From Crocinitomicaceae bacterium (GTDB taxonomy: Bacteria; Bacteroidota; Bacteroidia; Flavobacteriales_D; Crocinitomicaceae): 64,000 bases of DNA. Location of the stretch: the NCBI GenBank assembly GCA_024639405.1, contig JAHEIL010000001.1:145912-209911 (forward strand). The letters run 5' to 3'. How positions within the stretch are numbered: position 1 is the first letter of the stretch; each line of letters starts with the position of its first letter. A program made the translations under genes and the position numbers. The notes under the pieces are model-generated. The model was not told where the DNA came from and ran no database searches. It saw nothing but the letters and a program-made list of their open reading frames with translations. Of this stretch, positions 1 through 8,567 are shown one piece after another.

Positions 1-809
1 ACATCTGCAATCGTTCTTAAATGTGCTGTTTCGTGAAATTGTTCTGCTTCTTGTTGAATAAAAACGCCATGTTCAGATAAGGTAACAAAAGAAATTTGAT
101 TGTTTAAATGACTTTTCAACGTTGCAATTGCATTTAAAAAAGTTGGATATTCTTTTTCATAATCAAACTCCAACGACAAACCTTCTTTTAATTCTTTTAA
201 ATTAGGCTTGAATAAGGTGACGTTTTTATACGCCAAAAAATTATCTTTTTTTGGATCTACTGTAGTAACAACATTGAAGTGTTTCGCAAGTTTAATGACC
301 TCCGAAATGACTTTTTCTGTCAATACTCCTTTGTTATAATCTTCAAAAATTATTGCATCTAAACCAGCCTGAAGCAATTCGTTAACTCTTTGAATTATAG
401 AACTTTCCTCGTCCTGATGTAAAGTATGTGTTTGTTCTGAATCGATGCGTAGCAATTGTTGGTTATTCCCAATTACGCGTGTTTTTACAGTAGTTATACG
501 ATTATTAGAAACTACAATACCTTTTGTATCAATAGAAGCATCTTTTACCAAATCTAAAAAGCGTTGTCCTTCTTTGTCATTACCAATAATTGAACACAAT
601 ATTGGAGCAGCACCTAAAGCCACTAGATTAATAGCAACATTTGCTGCACCACCTAGACGATCTTCCTCTTTTTCCAAACTTACAATTGGTACAGGTGCCT
701 CAGGACTAATTCGATTCACTTTACCTCTGAGGTAAGCATCCAACATTACATCTCCAAGAACAAGGATTCTTTTTCCTTTAAAATGTTCAAATAATTCAGT
801 AGATTTCAT
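1..809 (-). CDS. rfaE1: PfkB-family sugar kinase, RfaE1/HldE kinase-domain type (3' part cut by window edge)
   Basis: Read from the reverse strand, the frame opens at 809 with MKSTELFEHFKGKRILVLGD and stays open to base 1, about 269 codons, so the C-terminus lies outside the window. The segment KVNRISPEAPVPIV followed by GGAANVAIN is the substrate-binding signature of the ribokinase (PfkB) family and specifically resembles the heptose-7-phosphate kinase RfaE1/HldE-N. These kinases phosphorylate D-glycero-beta-D-manno-heptose 7-phosphate at C1 on the way to ADP-heptose for LPS. The ATG overlaps the stop of the upstream aminotransferase by one base (TAATG), so the two are probably translationally coupled. 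The catalytic GxGD motif should lie in the missing part, so another PfkB specificity cannot be excluded. Confidence 0.8.
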   Translation of the reverse strand, partial: MKSTELFEHFKGKRILVLGDVMLDAYLRGKVNRISPEAPVPIVSLEKEEDRLGGAANVAINLVALGAAPILCSIIGNDKEGQRFLDLVKDASIDTKGIVVSNNRITTVKTRVIGNNQQLLRIDSEQTHTLHQDEESSIIQRVNELLQAGLDAIIFEDYNKGVLTEKVISEVIKLAKHFNVVTTVDPKKDNFLAYKNVTLFKPNLKELKEGLSLEFDYEKEYPTFLNAIATLKSHLNNQISFVTLSEHGVFIQQEAEQFHETAHLRTIAD

Positions 810-2002
810 TATGCTAGTTTTGCCAAAGCTTGTTTGATGCGATCCATTGCTTTTGTTAATGTTTCTTCAGAAGCAGCATACGAAATACGAATACAATTCG
901 GATCACCAAAAGCATCACCAGTTACTAATGCTACCAATGCTTCTGATAATAAATACAAACACATATCATCTGCGTTATGTACAGTAAAACCATTGTAAGA
1001 TTTACCGAAAAAAGAAGCTATTTCTGGGAAAACATAAAACGCTCCAACAGGAACATTTGCTTTCACACCTGGCATATCATTCAAAGCAGCTAAAACTAAT
1101 TTTCTACGATTATTGAAAGCAGTAATCATATCTTTTAATACAATTGGATCCGCTTCCATTGCAGCAATAGTTGCTTTTTGAGTAATTGAACAAGTACCTG
1201 AAGTAAATTGACCTTGCACTTTATTACATGCATCTGCAATGACTTTAGGAGCACCAATGTAACCCAAACGCCATCCTGTCATTGCCCAAGCTTTAGAAAC
1301 TCCATTAATAGTTACAACTTGATTGTATACTTCTGGAAATTGAGCCAAACTTTCATGTTTACCAATGAAATTAATGTGCTCGTAAATTTCATCAGAAATT
1401 ACAACAATGTGAGGATATTTTTTCAATACACACGCTAAGTCATACAATTCTTCTTTCGTATAAACCGAACCAGTTGGATTACATGGCGTTGAGAAGATTA
1501 ACATTTTTGTCTTAGGTGTAATCGCAGCTTCTAATTCTTTACCAGTAATTTTAAAATCATTGTCGATTCCAGCAGTAATAATAACTGGAGTACCTTCAGC
1601 TACTTTGACGATTTCCACATAAGAAACCCAATATGGTGCAGGCACAATCACTTCATCTTCAGGTCCAACAATACTTAAAACTACATTTGCAATTGATTGT
1701 TTTGCACCTGTTGAAACAACAATTTGATCTTTTGTGTAATCTAAACCATTGTCGCGCTTAAATTTTAAAGAGATACTTTCACGCAAATCATCATAACCAG
1801 GAACTGGAGTATACATCGTGAAGTTATTATCCATAGCTTCTAAAGCTGCATCTTTAATAAATTGAGGTGTAAAAAAATCAGGTTCACCCAAGCTCAAAGA
1901 AATAATATCTTTTCCTTCTGCTTTTAACTCTCTACTTTTTCTCGACATTGCAATAGTTGCCGATTCTTCCATAGCCATTAGGCGATCTGATAACTTAATC
2001 AT
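809..2002 (-). CDS. aspC: Class I/II PLP-dependent aminotransferase (aspartate aminotransferase-like)
   Basis: 397 aa fold-type I aminotransferase of the Ibeta aspartate aminotransferase subgroup. Visible landmarks are the CNPTGS loop (N174), the SDEIYEHI strand (D204, binding the pyridine nitrogen), and the Schiff-base lysine in GVSKAWAMTGWRLGY (K237). Length is normal for the family. It probably exchanges the amino group of aspartate or another amino acid with 2-oxoglutarate in the cytoplasm; substrate choice cannot be read from sequence. It is the first gene of a two-gene unit with the sugar kinase. A TAATTTTG promoter core lies 19-26 bases upstream of the ATG. Confidence 0.9.
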   Translation of the reverse strand: MIKLSDRLMAMEESATIAMSRKSRELKAEGKDIISLSLGEPDFFTPQFIKDAALEAMDNNFTMYTPVPGYDDLRESISLKFKRDNGLDYTKDQIVVSTGAKQSIANVVLSIVGPEDEVIVPAPYWVSYVEIVKVAEGTPVIITAGIDNDFKITGKELEAAITPKTKMLIFSTPCNPTGSVYTKEELYDLACVLKKYPHIVVISDEIYEHINFIGKHESLAQFPEVYNQVVTINGVSKAWAMTGWRLGYIGAPKVIADACNKVQGQFTSGTCSITQKATIAAMEADPIVLKDMITAFNNRRKLVLAALNDMPGVKANVPVGAFYVFPEIASFFGKSYNGFTVHNADDMCLYLLSEALVALVTGDAFGDPNCIRISYAASEETLTKAMDRIKQALAKLA

Positions 2003-2020
2003 AATACAATTTATTTTTTA

Positions 2021-2028
2021 CAAAATTA
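2021..2028 (-). promoter_or_regulatory. Bacteroidetes -7 element for aspC
   Basis: TAATTTTG on the minus strand matches the Bacteroidetes sigma consensus TAnnTTTG exactly. The predicted start of transcription near 2015 gives a leader of about 13 nt before the aspC ATG. No clear -33 TTTG is seen. Confidence 0.5.
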
Positions 2029-2139
2029 ATCATTAAAAAAGTATAAATAGAATTCAAAGAGTGAAATATACAACAAGAAGTCAAAAGTTGATTGTGGATA
2101 AACAATTCTCATTTTATCGAATTGAAAAAACGAAATGCT

Positions 2140-2147
2140 TATTTTTG
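2140..2147 (+). promoter_or_regulatory. Bacteroidetes -7 element for the PlsC-like gene
   Basis: TATTTTTG matches TAnnTTTG. It ends 8 bases before the ATG at 2156 and lies downstream of an alternative ATG at 2135. This supports 2156 as the true start and implies an almost leaderless mRNA. Confidence 0.5.
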
Positions 2148-2155
2148 AAAATAGT

Positions 2156-2974
2156 ATGGAAAAGAAGAAATTTATCGACTTAAAAAAACTAATTCAAAGT
2201 AAAAATCCAACCGCTGCAAAATGGTTACCAGGATTTGTTTTGAATTATTTGAGAAAAACGATCCACGAAGACGAAATAAATACATTCTTAGACAAGCACA
2301 ACACCAAATTTAACCATGATTTTTGTACAGCAATTGTTGATTATTTAGCAATGGACATTCAAGTTACAGGAATTGAAAACATTCCAAAAGAAGGTCCTGT
2401 AATTATTGCAATGAACCATCCTTTAGGCGGTATGGATGCAATAGCTTTTATTCATGCATTGAAAAACCATCGCGCAGATATTAAATTTATTGTGAACGAC
2501 ATCTTAATGAACCTTGAAAACTTAAAAGGATTATTTGTTGGCATCAATAAACATGGTAAAAACGAACAATCTACGCGTCAAAACATAATTCATGCATTTG
2601 AAAGTGATGAAGCCATTTGTATTTTTCCTGCTGGTTTGGTTAGTAGAAAACAAAAAGGGAAAATTGAAGATTTAGAATGGAAAAAAACATTTGTTTCATA
2701 TGCGAACAAATTAAATCAACCAATTGTTCCCGTATATATTGATGGAAAACTTTCTAATTTCTTTTACCGATTAGCCAACTTTAGAAAAGCAATTGGCATA
2801 AAAGTAAATATTGAAATGCTTTATTTAGCAGATGAATTATTCAATCAGCGAAATAAAACCATCAAATTTACCATTGGAAAACCTTTATTACCACCTGATT
2901 ACCAACACCTGCCTTCAGAAAGAAAACAAACTGCATTTATCAAACAACAGGTATACGCATTAGGAAACAACTAG
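2156..2974 (+). CDS. glsA: PlsC-like O-acyltransferase, probable glycine/amino-acid lipid synthase subunit
   Basis: 272 aa lysophospholipid-acyltransferase-family protein. The NHPLGGMDA segment is the HX4D-type acyltransferase motif I (N-H-P-L-G-G-M-D), and IFPAGLVSRK is the family's later phosphate-binding motif. The next gene is an OlsB-like N-acyltransferase 5 bases downstream. In Bacteroides thetaiotaomicron such a pair (GlsB/GlsA) makes glycine lipids: GlsB N-acylates glycine and GlsA adds a second acyl chain to the 3-hydroxyl. I infer the same here; ornithine or serine-glycine lipid products are alternatives. The start at 2156 rather than 2135 is chosen because a promoter core lies between them. 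Older annotations call such proteins hemolysin-like. Confidence 0.75.
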   Translation: MEKKKFIDLKKLIQSKNPTAAKWLPGFVLNYLRKTIHEDEINTFLDKHNTKFNHDFCTAIVDYLAMDIQVTGIENIPKEGPVIIAMNHPLGGMDAIAFIHALKNHRADIKFIVNDILMNLENLKGLFVGINKHGKNEQSTRQNIIHAFESDEAICIFPAGLVSRKQKGKIEDLEWKKTFVSYANKLNQPIVPVYIDGKLSNFFYRLANFRKAIGIKVNIEMLYLADELFNQRNKTIKFTIGKPLLPPDYQHLPSERKQTAFIKQQVYALGNN

Positions 2975-2979
2975 GAATT

Positions 2980-3897
2980 ATGGAAAAAATTATTGAACCA
3001 ATTGATAAAGCACTATTAAAAGCTGAATTAACATCGGATCGTTTCATGAGAATGACACGAAAAGGTTCGAATGAGATATATTGTGTTAATATCCACAATG
3101 CTCCAAATGTTTTGCGTGAAATTGGTCGTTTAAGAGAAGTAACTTTTAGAGCTTCTGGAGGAGGAACAGGCTTATCAATCGATTTAGATGAATTTGACAC
3201 CAATGAAATTTGCTATGAGCAATTAATTGTTTGGTCGCCTGAGGACGAAGAAATCATTGGTGGTTATCGTTTTATCAAATGCGCTGATGCAATTGATCAA
3301 CTATCCAAAGAAATTCATCTATCAACAACTCATTATTTTGATTTTTCAGAAAAATTTATAAATGAATACCTTCCGTCAACTATTGAATTGGGTAGAAGTT
3401 GGGTACAACCAAATTTTCAACCATCGGTCAACCCAAGAAAAGGATTATTTGCTTTAGATAATATTTGGGATGGTCTAGGCGCAATTACTATTTTCAATCC
3501 TGATATCAACTATTTCTTTGGAAAAGTAACGATGTATCCAAACTACAACACATACAGTCGTGATTTCTTGTTGCATTTTTTAAAAACCTATTTTCCAGAC
3601 AACGAAAATTTAATGCATCCTTTTCACCCACTTCAAATCACTACTGACCCTTCAATTTTCGACCAAAAATTAGCAGGTTTAGCATTCAAAGAAGCTTTCA
3701 AAGTTTTGAATTCTGCTATCAGGGATAATGGTGAATTCATTCCACCTTTAATGAATATATACATGAGTCTTTCTTCTACAATGAAAACATTTGGAACTGC
3801 AGTCAACCCTGATTTTGGAAACGTTGAAGAAACAGGTATTCTAGTAACAATTGCAGACGTTTATCCAGAGAAAAAGGAACGTCATATGACATTATAA
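2980..3897 (+). CDS. glsB: OlsB-like GNAT-fold N-acyltransferase, probable glycine lipid N-acyltransferase
   Basis: 305 aa protein with the GNAT-type acyltransferase seen in OlsB/GlsB. LREVTFRASGGGTG and GGYRFIKCADAI give the acyl-carrier-binding region, then IELGRSWVQPNFQP in the middle. It likely transfers a 3-hydroxyacyl chain from acyl-ACP to the amino group of glycine or a related amino acid, forming the lyso-lipid that the upstream PlsC-like protein would complete. It begins 5 bases after the upstream stop, so it is co-transcribed. Its 3' end overlaps the convergent DUF4301 gene by 16 bases. The amino acid specificity is inferred from Bacteroides, not visible here. Confidence 0.75.
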   Translation: MEKIIEPIDKALLKAELTSDRFMRMTRKGSNEIYCVNIHNAPNVLREIGRLREVTFRASGGGTGLSIDLDEFDTNEICYEQLIVWSPEDEEIIGGYRFIKCADAIDQLSKEIHLSTTHYFDFSEKFINEYLPSTIELGRSWVQPNFQPSVNPRKGLFALDNIWDGLGAITIFNPDINYFFGKVTMYPNYNTYSRDFLLHFLKTYFPDNENLMHPFHPLQITTDPSIFDQKLAGLAFKEAFKVLNSAIRDNGEFIPPLMNIYMSLSSTMKTFGTAVNPDFGNVEETGILVTIADVYPEKKERHMTL

Positions 3898-5291
3898 TTA
3901 GTTTGATGCCCCTTCTCTAATAAATCTAAAACTGATTTAACAGGACTAAATGATTCGCTTGGAACTTCTACAAAAACGGTATTCCAAAAAGCCATTCCGC
4001 CGTTCCATAAACCAGGAAGTTCTATAAAACGAATTGGCACCCCATAGTGTTTTTTGTGAACTATAAAATAATTATTATCGTCTTTGTAGTTTGTTAGATC
4101 AATTTTAGTTCCGTATAAATCTTTTGTTGATAATGCAATCATCACAGGATTGAAATGAGAACTTTGAGCCATTAAATGGTATTGCTCACCTTTTAAAGAA
4201 ATTTGTGATTTTTCAACAATCTGCTTTGAAATCACTCTATTCGATTGCACCCAAAATGGTCCTCCACCTGGTTGCCCATCGTTTTTAACCATTCCACAAA
4301 TTCGAATCGGTCGATTCAATACCTCAATAATTTGTTCTTTATTTAAAATGCTTTGCATTTCTGTTGCATCCAACAAATGATACTGCTCACAAAATTGCTT
4401 AAAACCTTCAAGTGTTGGATTTAAAACAATTTCTCGAGCTTCTTCTTTGAAACTATGAAGAATTCCACCCAACACTTTCAATGCATCTGTAGATGGTCCT
4501 GCAAACGCTTGGTGTTGAATGTTATCAATATTTTTGACAAAGATTACATCCTCGTCTATCTCATTTAATTGGTTGAGTAATGCACCATGTCCAGCAGGAC
4601 GCGTAATGTACTCACCATTATCGTGCATTAGAACAGTTTTATCATTTTTAAAAGCAAAAGAATTCGTCGTTTTTTCTTGCTCTGAAAACGCAACTTTTTT
4701 TATTGTAGAATCAACGAATTCTTGAATGGATTCTTTGATTTGATCTTCATATTCTGCTTGAATGGTAAAATAAAAAGAACAGTCTTTTTTTATTTCTTTC
4801 GATTGGATGATTAACTCTTGAAAAGGATTTAAACAAGTAGAATTATACACATGAAATGGAATTAATCCCTTTGGTAAAATTGCATAGTTAAAACCATCTT
4901 CAGTGAGTAAAAATGAAATAAACTCATGAATATCTTGCGTTTTGTTTTTTAAATTAGTTTGAAAAGCAATCGGTAAATAGTTGAAAAAAGCAAATTTTTC
5001 AATATTGTTAAAAAACTTCTCAACTAAACTTCGGTTTTCATCTGTTGGTTCAACTAAAAAATCTTGCAAGAATTGAAACATTCTAGATCCTGAACCAGAT
5101 GCTGGTATAAAAAACCCAAGTTTTTTAATTGACTTTTCAAAAATATCTTTATAATTAGTTGCAGCATCATTTGTAACTTCTATAATTCCATTTCCTAAAA
5201 CGCAAGGAGCAACCAATTGAACTTCAGGGTTTTCTGAAAAAACCTTTAGTTTTTGTTCATTGATTCGTTGATTAATTGAAGTGCTTTGCAT
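3882..5291 (-). CDS. DUF4301 family protein
   Basis: 469 aa Bacteroidetes-specific protein of unknown function. The N-terminal FFIPASGSGSRMFQFL resembles the nucleotide-binding glycine loop of sugar-nucleotidyltransferases, and ICGMVKNDGQPGGGPFWV is the most conserved block of the DUF4301 family. No signal peptide or membrane segment is seen, so it is probably cytoplasmic. It is convergent with the GNAT gene (16-base overlap) and divergent from the methyltransferase. A nucleotidyltransferase-like role is only a guess from the N-terminal loop. Confidence 0.7.
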   Translation of the reverse strand: MQSTSINQRINEQKLKVFSENPEVQLVAPCVLGNGIIEVTNDAATNYKDIFEKSIKKLGFFIPASGSGSRMFQFLQDFLVEPTDENRSLVEKFFNNIEKFAFFNYLPIAFQTNLKNKTQDIHEFISFLLTEDGFNYAILPKGLIPFHVYNSTCLNPFQELIIQSKEIKKDCSFYFTIQAEYEDQIKESIQEFVDSTIKKVAFSEQEKTTNSFAFKNDKTVLMHDNGEYITRPAGHGALLNQLNEIDEDVIFVKNIDNIQHQAFAGPSTDALKVLGGILHSFKEEAREIVLNPTLEGFKQFCEQYHLLDATEMQSILNKEQIIEVLNRPIRICGMVKNDGQPGGGPFWVQSNRVISKQIVEKSQISLKGEQYHLMAQSSHFNPVMIALSTKDLYGTKIDLTNYKDDNNYFIVHKKHYGVPIRFIELPGLWNGGMAFWNTVFVEVPSESFSPVKSVLDLLEKGHQTNYNVI

Positions 5292-5319
5292 TTGTTTGAT
5301 AAAAGATTTTGTTTCTTTG
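5291..5319 (+). promoter_or_regulatory. Promoter of methyltransferase gene (TTTG and TTTCTTTG)
   Basis: TTTG at 5291-5294 and TTTCTTTG at 5312-5319 (one mismatch to TAnnTTTG), 17 bases apart, lie just before the ATG at 5325. Transcription would start at or within a base or two of the ATG, so the mRNA is probably leaderless. Confidence 0.4.
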
Positions 5320-5324
5320 CATTC

Positions 5325-6092
5325 ATGAATTCAGCGCTCGAATATATAAAATATATGTGGATTGCCAAAGGTCGACACGGTATTCATTCTCCTTATGTAT
5401 ATGATTTTTTAGACAATTGCCGATCAATTAAACGAGATGATTCGTTTCGAAATTCATTGAAAAATCTATACAAAACTATTCGCAACAGCACTGAAATCAT
5501 TACAATCGAAGATTTTGGAGTTGGTTCTAAAAAAATGAACAAGCAACGAAAAGTCTCAAATTTATTAAAAACAAGTTCTTCAAAAGGAAAATTTGGCACT
5601 TTGTTGTATCAATTAGCCAAACACTATAACATTGAAAACAGCTTAGAACTAGGGACTTCCATTGGAATCGGTGCAATACACTTAGCGAAAGGAAATCCTT
5701 TAGGAAACGTTATTACAGTTGAAGCTTGTTCTGCTACTCGCGCTGTTGCTTTGACCAATTTTGAAGGAATGCATTGCTCCAACATTAAGAGCATTAATAG
5801 CACTTTTGTTGATTTTTTCAAATCGTATTCAGGTGATAAATTTGATTTGGTATACATTGATGGTCACCACGATGGCACAGCACTCTTAAACTATTTACAT
5901 TCAGTTGAACCTTTTACTCACGATGAAACAATTTTTTTATTGGATGATATTCGCTGGAGCCAATCAATGTTAGATGCGTGGAATCAATTAAAAGAAGACG
6001 AAAAATACCACGTTTCAATCGATTTCTTTCGCATGGGAATGTTGGTCAAACGCCCCTGTCAACGAAAAGAAAATTTTACACTAAAACTTTAA
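5325..6092 (+). CDS. SAM-dependent O-methyltransferase-like protein
   Basis: 255 aa class I methyltransferase of the Methyltransf_24 type. Motif I is SLELGTSIGIGAIHLAKG, followed by an acidic ribose-binding VEAC, then DLVYIDGHHDGTALLNYL and FLLDDIRW typical of O-methyltransferases related to catechol and caffeoyl-CoA enzymes. The substrate is unknown. The start at 5325 (MNSALEYIKYM) is preferred over 5286 because the earlier start overlaps the divergent DUF4301 gene and lies upstream of the promoter core. It is convergent with the anti-sigma-like gene (overlap 4 bases). Confidence 0.8.
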   Translation: MNSALEYIKYMWIAKGRHGIHSPYVYDFLDNCRSIKRDDSFRNSLKNLYKTIRNSTEIITIEDFGVGSKKMNKQRKVSNLLKTSSSKGKFGTLLYQLAKHYNIENSLELGTSIGIGAIHLAKGNPLGNVITVEACSATRAVALTNFEGMHCSNIKSINSTFVDFFKSYSGDKFDLVYIDGHHDGTALLNYLHSVEPFTHDETIFLLDDIRWSQSMLDAWNQLKEDEKYHVSIDFFRMGMLVKRPCQRKENFTLKL

Positions 6093-6823
6093 TAAGTAGC
6101 ACTTATTAAATTGATTATCATTTGATTGTTGTAAATAATAATTTGATCTTTATTGGCAACATTTTCTTTCTTCATTGTTTTACCCATCGGCTGATTTACA
6201 ACTGCTTCTTCTTGAACAAAAGCATCAATAACCATCGGTTCATCGTTGATCGAATTATAATCACTTATTTCCACAACATCCATTTTTGCCAATTCCAAGG
6301 GTTGTATTGTTTCATTTACGGGAAGCGCTTTAGCTAATTTCAATGGAATTTCCTTTTCTAAACCAGAAATTGTTTCGCTGTTTTTAACCGACTTTTCTTT
6401 GTTATCAGTAATGTTTTCTGTATTTAAAGCTGCTACTTTAGTTAAGTTATTGGTGATTTTATCTGGTGCATTTAAAAAAGGAACCACCAATAAAACCAGA
6501 ACAATTAGCGCTGCAAGTTGAACTAAAGGTCGTTTGTAAAATTCTTTGTCAATTGGGTAAATAGTTCTTAGGATCGAATTGGACAAAGACGCAGACTTTC
6601 CCATGGAATGCTTTTTCATAAATAAAGCATCCAAGGATTCTTTTGTTTGTTTTTTAGGCTCCAACTCACTTTTTTGTTGCAGTGTTGACAACGTTTCAAA
6701 CAACTGTTTCAATTGATTGAATTCATCTCTCGTTGTACACCAATCTTTCAATTCCAGCAATGCTTGTTCCGACAACTGGTCAAACGTATTGTTTTCTATA
6801 ATATCTTGAATTTTCTTTTCCAT
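6089..6823 (-). CDS. Single-pass membrane protein, probable anti-sigma factor
   Basis: 244 aa protein with a cytoplasmic N-terminal half (about residues 1-98), one transmembrane helix at about 99-117 (LAALIVLVLLVVPFL), and an external C-terminal half rich in Asn, Glu and Lys. It follows the ECF sigma gene directly (TAA, one base, ATG), which together with the topology suggests a membrane-anchored anti-sigma factor. No ZAS-type His-Cys-Cys motif is obvious and the extracytoplasmic part has no recognisable domain, so the role rests on position and topology. The start at 6823 is chosen over 6835 because it follows the sigma stop without overlap. Confidence 0.6.
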   Translation of the reverse strand: MEKKIQDIIENNTFDQLSEQALLELKDWCTTRDEFNQLKQLFETLSTLQQKSELEPKKQTKESLDALFMKKHSMGKSASLSNSILRTIYPIDKEFYKRPLVQLAALIVLVLLVVPFLNAPDKITNNLTKVAALNTENITDNKEKSVKNSETISGLEKEIPLKLAKALPVNETIQPLELAKMDVVEISDYNSINDEPMVIDAFVQEEAVVNQPMGKTMKKENVANKDQIIIYNNQMIINLISATY

Positions 6824-6824
6824 T

Positions 6825-7412
6825 TTATAATTCAATAGGATTAAATTCTTTTAAATTTTCTGCCATTTTCTTCGTTGCATTAAACAACCTTGACTTTACC
6901 GTTCCTTCATTAATTTCAATGATTTCAGCAATTTCTTTGATCGACAAACCATCTAAGTGCCTCATTTTAAACACAACTGCATGCTTTTCATCCAACTCAT
7001 TCAAACTCAACTCAAATGCTTGTAAAAAAAACTGGTCGTGTACTTCGTTGAAGACATTACTGGATTGATCGGAAAGCGTAAAATGTTGATCCAAGCCATT
7101 TGAAGTTCCTTTTCGAACTTCCATTTTCTTGTATTCATTTTTACACATGTTATTTGCCACCGAATAAAACCAGGTTTTAAAATTTTTAGTCGTGTCAAAT
7201 ACTGTTGGATCTTTAATGATTTTCGCAAACAAATCATGCATAAAATCCTCCGCTTTTTCTCTGTCTCGCCACAACATTCGATTAAAATAACTCAACATTA
7301 ACGATGCATAGCGTTTATACAATTCATCAAACGCTCCTTTTTGTCCACCTGAAAGCTGGAGCATTAATTGCTCATCCGAAAATTCAGTATATTTTGGACG
7401 AAAAAGACGCAT
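6825..7412 (-). CDS. ECF-type RNA polymerase sigma factor
   Basis: 195 aa group IV sigma-70. Region 2 covers roughly residues 25-95 (FDELYKRYASLMLSYF, EDFMHDLFAKII, FKTWFYSVANNMCKNEY). Region 4 covers roughly 135-185 with the helix-turn-helix LSIKEIAEIIEINEGTVKSRLF. It is the middle gene of a three-gene operon. Its ATG abuts the TAA of the upstream secreted protein, and the following gene is a probable membrane anti-sigma factor. It would direct transcription in response to an envelope signal; targets cannot be read from here. Confidence 0.9.
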   Translation of the reverse strand: MRLFRPKYTEFSDEQLMLQLSGGQKGAFDELYKRYASLMLSYFNRMLWRDREKAEDFMHDLFAKIIKDPTVFDTTKNFKTWFYSVANNMCKNEYKKMEVRKGTSNGLDQHFTLSDQSSNVFNEVHDQFFLQAFELSLNELDEKHAVVFKMRHLDGLSIKEIAEIIEINEGTVKSRLFNATKKMAENLKEFNPIEL

Positions 7413-8516
7413 TTATTTCAATACTTGTTTTTTATTTGTGAGCAATGCAATTTGTTTCAATTCTCTCGAAAGGTCTTCCCTATTCGGATTTTGTTTGGTC
7501 AACGAAAGTAAAATCGGTAAATAATTCGCTCCTAAGTTTTTATCAAAATTGTAATCCTTAGACTGGAGAACTTTTTTAGAAAAAACATGATCCCAAAGTT
7601 TTAAATTATAGGTTGAACAAACCGATTCATCTTTAAAAGTTCTCTCATTCGTAAACGTTAAACCAACAGTTTTTAATTCCGTTAAGTTAAGCGTACTTAA
7701 ATATTCTTTCGGCAATGTAAATGATAAGTAAAATGAGTGTTTGGCATTGATTTCAATCAGTTGTTTGAAATAATTTGTATTGATCAACGTTTGATTTGGC
7801 AAAAACAATCCTTTTTCTGTTACTTGCTTCCTGAATGTTGTGCTTCTTAAGTATTCAAGCGGAAGTACAAAAACATCTTGGCGCAAATTCAATTTATGTT
7901 GTGCATAATAACAAGCAAAAGCATCCTCAAAACTATGTACAATCAAAACTCCATTTTGAGCGACACTTTCCAATAAATCCGATGAATAATCAATTTGAAC
8001 CATTGACAACATCCCACCTTTCATCAACTTCTCAATTGCAATAAGCGCTTCTTTCTTTTTAGAAAGTAAACTGTACACTACAGCTAATTGTTGTTGTACT
8101 TCTAAATTCGTTGCTTGGATTTTTGCTGCTTTTTCAATGTATTTTAAGTTAGCAACATCATACGAACTTGCATAAAACTTCCAATAATTATATTCAAAGG
8201 AATTCGGATTCTCACGGTACAAAACCCCAACGTATTGATTGATTTTAGCTTGATCCTCAACCGAAAGACTTCGCGAAGTTCTGTTCCATTTTAACGTTGA
8301 TTTCAAGAGATTTAATCCTTGTAAGGCTTGTGCTTTTTGATTGGTAGAAGTTGTTTTGGTTACTTCTTTCAATTCCTTTTTTTCGTCTTCAACAAGAGGA
8401 ATCGATTCTATTGAATTCGTTGCTGGCGCATTCAATGTATTGCTATTAGTAATTTGAGCTTGAGCGAACAAACCAGAGAAAACAAAGGCAAAAAGAAAGA
8501 AAAGAAATGTTTTCAT
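7413..8516 (-). CDS. Secreted protein of unknown function, first gene of the sigma-factor operon
   Basis: 367 aa with a clear signal peptide (MKTFLFFLFAFVFSGLFAQAQ). The mature region has helical segments compatible with TPR-like repeats around residues 75-170 (AKINQYVGVLYRENPNSF, LEVQQQLAVVYSLLSKK), then an alpha/beta-like C-terminal half. No catalytic motif is recognised. Because its TAA directly abuts the ATG of the ECF sigma factor, it is co-transcribed and may be part of the signalling unit (for example a periplasmic sensor partner), but that is inference from position only. Confidence 0.65.
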   Translation of the reverse strand: MKTFLFFLFAFVFSGLFAQAQITNSNTLNAPATNSIESIPLVEDEKKELKEVTKTTSTNQKAQALQGLNLLKSTLKWNRTSRSLSVEDQAKINQYVGVLYRENPNSFEYNYWKFYASSYDVANLKYIEKAAKIQATNLEVQQQLAVVYSLLSKKKEALIAIEKLMKGGMLSMVQIDYSSDLLESVAQNGVLIVHSFEDAFACYYAQHKLNLRQDVFVLPLEYLRSTTFRKQVTEKGLFLPNQTLINTNYFKQLIEINAKHSFYLSFTLPKEYLSTLNLTELKTVGLTFTNERTFKDESVCSTYNLKLWDHVFSKKVLQSKDYNFDKNLGANYLPILLSLTKQNPNREDLSRELKQIALLTNKKQVLK

Positions 8517-8528
8517 TTTTATTTTTTT

Positions 8529-8542
8529 AGGCTGTACAACCT
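8529..8542. promoter_or_regulatory. Imperfect palindrome upstream of the sigma operon
   Basis: AGGCTGTACAACCT is palindromic at 12 of 14 positions. It sits about 13 bases before the first gene of the ECF operon, in a 51-base gap, so it could be an operator or part of the leader. No matching site was found elsewhere in the window. Confidence 0.25.
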
Positions 8543-8567
8543 ACTTTTCAAAAAGTTCAGAAAGGTA

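Noticed and set aside
445..735. Plus-strand open frame
   Set aside because: It lies opposite the sugar kinase and matches no family; it is an antisense shadow.
5286..5324. Upstream start for the methyltransferase
   Set aside because: It would overlap the divergent gene and include the promoter core; the ATG at 5325 fits better.
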